Assembly (NCBI RefSeq): GCF_031732815.1
Contig: NZ_JAVMKF010000093.1
Span: 1-34,043 of the forward strand
Direction of reading: 5' to 3'
Length of the DNA stretch: 34,043 bases
From: Accumulibacter sp031732815
Lineage (GTDB): Bacteria > Pseudomonadota > Gammaproteobacteria > Burkholderiales > Rhodocyclaceae
Positions 29,087-34,043 of the stretch are shown here, one piece after another. Both the position numbers and the translations under genes were made by a program. Position 1 is the stretch's first letter. Every line of letters begins with the position of its first letter. The notes beneath the pieces are model-generated. The model was not told where the DNA came from and did not search any database. It worked only from the letters and a program-made list of their open reading frames with translations.

Positions 29087-29596
29087 TCACGCGGGCGCCT
29101 CCGGCGACAGGTGCCGGTACATCACGAATGCATCAACGTAGCCGCGCTCGGGATGACGGAAGGCCTCGGGCAGTGTGCCGACGATCGAGAAGCCGAGTTT
29201 CTGCCAGAGTCGCACCGCCGCCTCGTTGGTCGACACGACCAGGTTGAACTGCATCGATCGGAAACCAAGGGCGATTGCCCTTTGCTGCGAATCGCGGCAA
29301 AGCGCTGAAGCGACGCCACGCCCGCGTGCGCTCGGGCTGACGACATAGCCGCAGTTGCAGACATGGCTGCCCTGGCCGGGCTGGTTGGCCTTCAGATAAC
29401 AGGTTCCGACGACCTCCCCGTCGGGTTTGAGCGCAATGAAGGTTCTGGCCGGAAGTTCGAGCCACACCTGCCTTGCCTGCTCGGGTGTAATGTCTTGCGG
29501 GTAGCTGTAGGTCTCGCCGGCACGCAATACCGGAGCAAGGATTTGCCAGATCTGCGGCCAGTCGCGCGCCTCTGCCTGACGGATTGAAATGTTCAT
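29087..29596 (-). CDS. GNAT family N-acetyltransferase
   Basis: A 169-residue acetyl-CoA-dependent acetyltransferase. It begins ISIRQAEARDWPQIW, typical for the family. The acetyl-CoA binding motif A is visible as YVVSPSARGRGVASALC, followed by RAIALGFRSMQFNLV and the NEAAVRLWQKLGF segment of motif B. The substrate is unknown; PhnO- or YhhY-like relatives act on small molecules or amino acids. The ATG at 29596 has an AGGGA site; the reading frame extends 51 codons upstream without support. It is convergent with rhlE, 72 bp apart. Confidence 0.92.
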   Translation of the reverse strand: MNISIRQAEARDWPQIWQILAPVLRAGETYSYPQDITPEQARQVWLELPARTFIALKPDGEVVGTCYLKANQPGQGSHVCNCGYVVSPSARGRGVASALCRDSQQRAIALGFRSMQFNLVVSTNEAAVRLWQKLGFSIVGTLPEAFRHPERGYVDAFVMYRHLSPEAPA

Positions 29597-29913
29597 TGTT
29601 GTCCCTGTACGCTTGAGGTGGCGCGCCGTCGCTTCTTGTCCGGCCCCTGACACGATGGCCAAGTACATGAATTGATTTTGTAACGTGGTGAACTCGCGGA
29701 ACTCTCGGCGCCTGCGACGAGTGTAGGTCGCGCCGGGTTCGGCGGTCAAGCGAACAGCAGAATGGCTGCCTGCCTCAGCCAGCCGTTCTGAGCATTTCGC
29801 CAGACGTGGCAGCCAGTCAGCCGGATGATGAGGCGTTGCCTCTGCCTGCGGTGCAACGGGAAGTCACGCCAGCTATGGGAGCAGGGGCAGGGAGGGGAAA
29901 GCCAGTCCGTCGG
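29597..29913. other. Intergenic region between GNAT and phosphatase genes
   Basis: A 317-bp region. It contains the start region of the GNAT gene and the end of the phosphatase gene; I see no gene or RNA. AT-richer sequence at about 29660-29690 may hold the GNAT promoter. Confidence 0.5.
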
Positions 29914-30702
29914 TCAGGCGCTGCCCGCTGGTGGCCGCGTTTTCACAGCGGGCGGTGTTTCGAACAGCCTGAGAATGGCGAGCGAAATATTGTCGCCGTC
30001 TCCGACGGCCAGTCCGCGGGCGCGGTTGACGAGTAATTCGGAAGCCTCGCGGACCGACGACGAGCCATTGATCACCCAGGCGAATTCCTGGTCGCTGAAG
30101 TAGCTCCACAAGCCATCCGAACAGAGCAGGAAGGTGTCGCCCGGGTGCAGGCCGACGCATTCGCCGAAAGCGATCTTCGGCGCCTGCGCGCCACCGAGCG
30201 AGGTCAGCAGGATGTTGCGATTGGGGTGGGACAGCGCCTGATCGGGCGTAATCCTGCCTTGCAAGACGAGCTGCATGACGTACGAGTGATCGGTGCTGCG
30301 GAAAACCAACTGGTCGTCGCGAAAATGATAGAAGCGGCTGTCGCCGCAATGCGCCCAGCTGATCCTGTCGGGTTGCAGCAGGAGCATGGCGACGGTGCTG
30401 TGCGGCTCTTTCTCATTCAGGAAGCGAGACGCTCTGATCAAGGTATGCGCTTCATTGATGCACGCTTCGAGCAGCGTGCGGGCGGACTCGGTACGCGCCG
30501 AGAAGCGAGCCAGATTGTCGCGCGCTGTATGGATCACCTGTTGCGCAGCCAGGACTCCGCCGGTATGGCCGCCCATGCCGTCAGCCACCACGGCGAGAAC
30601 CACCCCGCCGCCGCGTGGATGGGGCAGGATGGCTACCCTGTCCTGTTGCTCGCGGCGATCACCCTGATGCTGCGCAACGCACGCGTCGATCGAAATCGGC
30701 AT
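29914..30702 (-). CDS. PP2C-type serine/threonine protein phosphatase
   Basis: A 262-residue PPM phosphatase that removes phosphate from Ser/Thr residues using two metal ions. Metal ligands and motifs are present: REQQDR (about 17-22), VADGMGGHTGG (39-49), GDSRFY (120-125), CSDGLW (194-199) and GDGDNISL (234-241). A GGGGGAG site precedes the ATG at 30702, slightly far at about 11 nt. The protein has no membrane segment. No Ser/Thr kinase gene is next to it, so its partner is unknown. It lies 61 bp after the truncated ligase gene in the same direction and may be co-transcribed with the glc genes. Confidence 0.93.
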   Translation of the reverse strand: MPISIDACVAQHQGDRREQQDRVAILPHPRGGGVVLAVVADGMGGHTGGVLAAQQVIHTARDNLARFSARTESARTLLEACINEAHTLIRASRFLNEKEPHSTVAMLLLQPDRISWAHCGDSRFYHFRDDQLVFRSTDHSYVMQLVLQGRITPDQALSHPNRNILLTSLGGAQAPKIAFGECVGLHPGDTFLLCSDGLWSYFSDQEFAWVINGSSSVREASELLVNRARGLAVGDGDNISLAILRLFETPPAVKTRPPAGSA

Positions 30703-30763
30703 TAACTGACACTCTCCCCCAAGGCTTTTGTTCTTGTTTGTTCGCCATCAGACAATTCTATCT

Positions 30764-31834
30764 CTATCCGGCCTGGCGTGGGTCATCGTTTTCCTGCCGC
30801 ATGGTCGGGCCGACGGCTGGCGTTTGCCTGATCGTTACGCCAAGTTGTTCGCGCGCCCAGCGCACGACGGGCTGGCTGGGGGGCTCGCCGGTGCAAGCAA
30901 GCGTGCGCAGTTCGAGATCGTAGGCGGAACGCGCGTTGGGTACAGAGACCATCATCGCGCTCAGCGTTTCAGTTGTGACGACGGCATTGCGCACCGCATG
31001 CTTTTCGAGCAGTGCGAAAGCCCGGTGTGGGTCGCCTCCCGGGTTGGCGGCCAGCAGCGGCACGCCAAAATGCCAGGTCGGGAAGACGACGCTCGTCAGC
31101 CCGACCGCCGATGCCCAGTCGATTGGCGACCACAGCAGGTCGCCGGTTTGCGGAAAGGCGTCGTGCGCCTCGACGTGCTCGCCGAGTACGGCGAGCACGG
31201 CACCGTGCGTCAAGGGCAAGGCTTGCGGCGCGCCGACGTTCGTCTTGTCAGGATAGACGAGCATGGCCAGGTCGTCGGCTGTGGTCGCCAACGGCGTGTA
31301 GCGCGGCGAGGCGTGTTCGCGTACGCGCGGCCAACTGTGAATGCCGTCACCAGCCTCTCCAGCAACATCGATGATCTGGCGCAGGAGGGGTAGCTGTTGG
31401 CGCAGTGCGTCGATCTGGGACCGGCTGCTCGCGTCGACGATCGCCAGGTGCGCTGCCGAGTCGCGCAGACGGTGCGCCATCGCCGGGTCGACTGGATCGC
31501 TTGCCATGGGTACGGCGATGGCTCCCATCTGGCAGGCCGCAAGCTGGGCAATCAAGGCTTCCGGGCGCGGCGGCAGGATGATCGCGACGCGGTCGCCGGC
31601 GAGCGTGCCGAGCGCTGCCAGGACGTTCGACAAGCGGTTGGCCTCGCGTTGCAGGTCCCAGAAGCTGTAGGCCCAGGTCCGACCATCCGGGTCGTCGTAG
31701 TAGAGCGCCAGGCGACCACGGTCGGCGGCCCAGCGCTGGCAGAGGTCGACCGCCAGATTGAACGGCTGGGCTGCCTGCCGGGTGCAGCCGGCGTGCGCTT
31801 GCGTCTGATCGGGAATCATTTTTTCGGGGTTCAC
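30764..31834 (-). CDS. C-terminally truncated AMP-forming acyl-CoA ligase-like protein
   Basis: A 356-residue protein matching the N-terminal two thirds of acyl-CoA synthetases (usually about 540-560 residues). Visible are an N-terminal TWAYSFWDLQREANRLSN, GDRVAIILPPRPEALIAQLA and GAIAVPM. It is odd in two ways. The ATP-binding loop (normally 'SGTTGxPKG') reads VYPDKTNVGAPQALPLTHG and has lost its serine/threonine/glycine core. And the protein stops just after the point (LGVTI, followed by unrelated residues) where the 'YGxTE' motif should come; the C-terminal domain is absent. So it is probably inactive. The GTG at 31834 has an AGAAGG site; an in-frame ATG is at 31819. The frame is open without internal stops, so a structural role cannot be excluded, but decay is likelier. 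Confidence 0.75.
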   Translation of the reverse strand: MNPEKMIPDQTQAHAGCTRQAAQPFNLAVDLCQRWAADRGRLALYYDDPDGRTWAYSFWDLQREANRLSNVLAALGTLAGDRVAIILPPRPEALIAQLAACQMGAIAVPMASDPVDPAMAHRLRDSAAHLAIVDASSRSQIDALRQQLPLLRQIIDVAGEAGDGIHSWPRVREHASPRYTPLATTADDLAMLVYPDKTNVGAPQALPLTHGAVLAVLGEHVEAHDAFPQTGDLLWSPIDWASAVGLTSVVFPTWHFGVPLLAANPGGDPHRAFALLEKHAVRNAVVTTETLSAMMVSVPNARSAYDLELRTLACTGEPPSQPVVRWAREQLGVTIRQTPAVGPTMRQENDDPRQAG

Positions 31835-31879
31835 CGAGCGCCTTCTCTTGCTTGTCCGACTTTCCCAGCCGTGGCTTGC

Positions 31880-33133
31880 TCAGTCGAGCCCGTTCAGACG
31901 TTCGTCGATCAGTTCGATCCAGTGGCGTACCGGCAGGCTGCTGCCACTTTGCAGGTGCGTCTGGCAGCCGATATTGGCCGTCACCAGCACATCTGGCGAG
32001 GCGGCAGTCAGCGCTGCCAGCTTGCCGTCACGCAACTGTCCAGCGAGGACCGGCTGACTGATCGAATAGGTTCCCGCCGAACCACAGCACAGGTGAGGAT
32101 CGGCGACCGGGACAAGCTGGTAGCCGGCGGTGTTGAGCAGCGCTTCGACGACGCCGCGAATCTTCTGGGCATGCTGCAGCGTGCACGGCGAGTGGAAGGC
32201 CACCCGCTGACCACCAGCCTTGCTGCTGCCAGCGAGCAATTCGGCCAGTCGCTCGCTTTCGCTCGCCAGCACCTCGGAAACGTCGCGCGTCAGCGCCGCG
32301 ATGCGGGCGGCTTTGGCGGCGTAAGCCGGGTCGTCGGCCAATACTTCGCCATACACGCGCACGTGTTCGCCGCAACCCGATGCCGTCATCACAAAGGCTT
32401 CGACCTGTCCGCTATCGACCAGGGGCCACCAGGCATCGATCACCTGCCGCATGTCATCGCGCGCCTTCTCCTGCGCGTGCAGGTGATAGCGCAGCGCGCC
32501 GCAACACGCGGCGCCCGGTACTTCGCTCAGGGTGATTCCGAGCCGGTCGAGGACGCGCGCGGTTGCCGCGTTGGTGTTCGGTGTCAGCGTCGGTTGTACG
32601 CAGCCGGCGAGGGCGACCATTTTTCTCCGGTGCGCGCGCGGACGCGGCCACGGCTGCTCGCTGCCGCCCGCCGGCATGGGTACTTTTTCGGCCAGCACGC
32701 GGGGCAGCAAGGGCCGGAAAAGCTGGCCGAGAGCGACCGCCGGTTTGAAAATCCACGGCCGGGGCAAGGCTTCGGTGAGCAGGAAGCGCGTAGCGCGTGC
32801 GGCAAGCGAACGGGGCACGCGTTCTTCCAGGACCTCGCGCCCGATTTCCAGCAGACGATGGTATCGGACTCCCGATGGGCAGGTCGTCTCGCACGACCGG
32901 CAACTGAGGCAGCGGTCGAGGTGCAGCTGCGTCTTCTCGCTCACCGCTTGCCCTTCGAGCATCTGCTTGATCAGGTAGATGCGCCCGCGTGGTCCGTCGA
33001 GTTCGTCGCCGAGCAATTGAAAGGTCGGGCAGGTTGCCGTGCAGAAACCGCAATGCACGCAACTGCGCAGGATCGCGTCGGCCTCGCGGCCGGCAGCGGT
33101 ATCCTTGATGAAATCGGCCAGATGGGTCTGCAT
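31880..33133 (-). CDS. glcF: Glycolate oxidase iron-sulfur subunit GlcF
   Basis: A 417-residue electron-transfer subunit of membrane-linked glycolate oxidase (with GlcD and GlcE), which converts glycolate to glyoxylate. Two [4Fe-4S] sites are visible: C25xxC28xxC31xxxC35 in CVHCGFCTATCP and C75xxC78xxC81xxxC85 in CLSCRSCETTCPSG. Two CCG motifs, AACCGALRYH and HLCCGSAGTY, are the heterodisulfide-reductase-like cysteine domains. Length is normal (about 407-420). It begins 13 bp after glcE, so both are in one operon; GlcD would be expected just outside the right edge. Confidence 0.95.
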   Translation of the reverse strand: MQTHLADFIKDTAAGREADAILRSCVHCGFCTATCPTFQLLGDELDGPRGRIYLIKQMLEGQAVSEKTQLHLDRCLSCRSCETTCPSGVRYHRLLEIGREVLEERVPRSLAARATRFLLTEALPRPWIFKPAVALGQLFRPLLPRVLAEKVPMPAGGSEQPWPRPRAHRRKMVALAGCVQPTLTPNTNAATARVLDRLGITLSEVPGAACCGALRYHLHAQEKARDDMRQVIDAWWPLVDSGQVEAFVMTASGCGEHVRVYGEVLADDPAYAAKAARIAALTRDVSEVLASESERLAELLAGSSKAGGQRVAFHSPCTLQHAQKIRGVVEALLNTAGYQLVPVADPHLCCGSAGTYSISQPVLAGQLRDGKLAALTAASPDVLVTANIGCQTHLQSGSSLPVRHWIELIDERLNGLD

Positions 33134-33146
33134 GGGCGACGAACTC

Positions 33147-34043
33147 TCAGAGATCCGGATACATTCGGCCGGGGTTGAAAACGCCTGACGGGTCGAAAGC
33201 CAGCTTCAGTTGGCGATGGATCCGTGCCAGCGGCGCCGACAAGGGCTGGAACACGCCGACCGCAGCCTTCAGCGCCGGCTCGGCGCGGAACAGCGTGGCA
33301 TGGCCACCGGCCACTTCAGCCGCCCGGCGAATTTCCAGCGCGTCGCCGCCGCGCAGCCAGCGCTGCGCGCCGCCCCATTCGATGAAGGTCTCGCCAAGCT
33401 TCTGGCACGGCGCCAGCGAAGGTAGTGACAGCCGCCAGAGCGGCGCCTCGCCAGCAAAGAACGCATGCTGCTGCTCGCGCACCGCAGACCAGAAGGCGAG
33501 TGCGACGCTCTCGTCGAGCGCTTCGCCGCCGAGTGTGCGGGCGGCGGCAGTGACTGCCGCGGCGGCGCCTGACAGCCGCAAGGTCAGCACATCGTCGTGC
33601 CAGGCGGAGGCCGAGATGGGCAAGGGACGCCCCGCCCACTGGTTGAGCTTCTCCAGCGCAGCGGCCTCGCCGAGCGAAAAACGGAGGCTTTTCTCGGCTA
33701 CCGGCAAAGGCAGGACCTTGAAGGAGACTTCCAGTACCAAGCCGAGCGTGCCCAGGCTGCCGGCCATCAGGCGCGACACGTCGTAGCCGGCAACGTTTTT
33801 CATCACCTGCCCGCCGAACGAGAGCACTTCGGCCAGGCCATTGAGCATCCGGACTCCGAGGACGAAATCACGCACGGCGCCGGCAGTCTGGCGGCGCGGT
33901 CCGGAGAGGCCGCTCGCCAGCATGCCGCCGACGGTTGCCGTCGGTCCACAGGCCGGCGGCTCAAAGGCCAGCCACTGGCCGCGCTCGGCGAGAACCTGGT
34001 TGAGCTCGGCAAGCAGCGTGCCGGCGCGCGCGGTGACGACCAG
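33147..34043 (-). CDS. glcE: Glycolate oxidase FAD-binding subunit GlcE (5' end outside window)
   Basis: The last 298 residues of GlcE; the frame is open to the right edge. The FAD-binding segment shows PPACGPTATVGGMLASGLSG and RDFVLGVRMLNG, then GGQVMKNVAGYDVSRLMAGS, which are the signature loops of the family. The end FDPSGVFNPGRMYPDL is typical. It forms the flavin-binding partner of GlcD in glycolate oxidase. Full-length relatives are about 350 residues, so some 50 residues are missing at the edge, not by damage. Confidence 0.94.
   Translation of the reverse strand: MVVTARAGTLLAELNQVLAERGQWLAFEPPACGPTATVGGMLASGLSGPRRQTAGAVRDFVLGVRMLNGLAEVLSFGGQVMKNVAGYDVSRLMAGSLGTLGLVLEVSFKVLPLPVAEKSLRFSLGEAAALEKLNQWAGRPLPISASAWHDDVLTLRLSGAAAAVTAAARTLGGEALDESVALAFWSAVREQQHAFFAGEAPLWRLSLPSLAPCQKLGETFIEWGGAQRWLRGGDALEIRRAAEVAGGHATLFRAEPALKAAVGVFQPLSAPLARIHRQLKLAFDPSGVFNPGRMYPDL

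Overview
The window is about 34 kb of GC-rich DNA with the gene content of an environmental betaproteobacterium. A Rhodocyclaceae/Candidatus Accumulibacter-like host is my guess from gene content and base composition, not a proven placement. One scaffold gap of 100 Ns lies at 10982-11081. The same 55 bases stand on both sides of it, so it is almost certainly an unmerged contig overlap and not missing sequence.

Positions 139-17964 (minus strand) hold one tightly packed defence-type gene cluster of seven genes. In order of transcription they are: a SNF2-family helicase of the DrmD type; a very large Eco57I-class adenine methyltransferase of the DrmMI/PglX type, overlapping it by ATGA and crossing the gap; a HigB/Gp49-like toxin; a HigA-like XRE antitoxin; a SecB-like chaperone; a 2172-residue DEAD/DUF1998 helicase of the DruE type; and a UvrD-type helicase with a RelE-like N-terminal domain. 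The outer genes look like class 1 DISARM in which one DruE-like protein stands in for DrmA plus DrmB. A complete toxin-antitoxin-chaperone (TAC) module sits in the middle. This hybrid is the most interesting thing in the window. The methyltransferase probably marks self DNA, the helicases probably act on unmarked invading DNA, and the TAC module may add a suicide or addiction layer.

Positions about 17965-20293 hold no intact gene. This is a scrapyard with a decayed REP-associated transposase-like fragment, a long imperfect palindrome next to it, and a roughly 360-bp decayed copy of part of the UvrD-like helicase gene, in the same orientation as the intact gene about 19 kb away. It looks like the worn edge of a mobile or rearranged island.

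Positions 20294-25532 carry a membrane acyltransferase followed by an arsenic detoxification locus: acr3 (arsenite efflux) on the minus strand, divergent from a glyceraldehyde-3-phosphate dehydrogenase and arsJ on the plus strand. The last two form the known pair that converts arsenate to 1-arseno-3-phosphoglycerate and exports it. No arsR or arsC is present in the window.

Positions 25653-34043 are ordinary chromosome: a small lipoprotein, a Tas-like aldo/keto reductase, an RhlE-type DEAD-box RNA helicase with a clear -10 box, a GNAT acetyltransferase, a PP2C phosphatase, a truncated AMP-forming acyl-CoA ligase-like gene, and glcF plus the 3' part of glcE (glycolate oxidase), which runs off the right edge.
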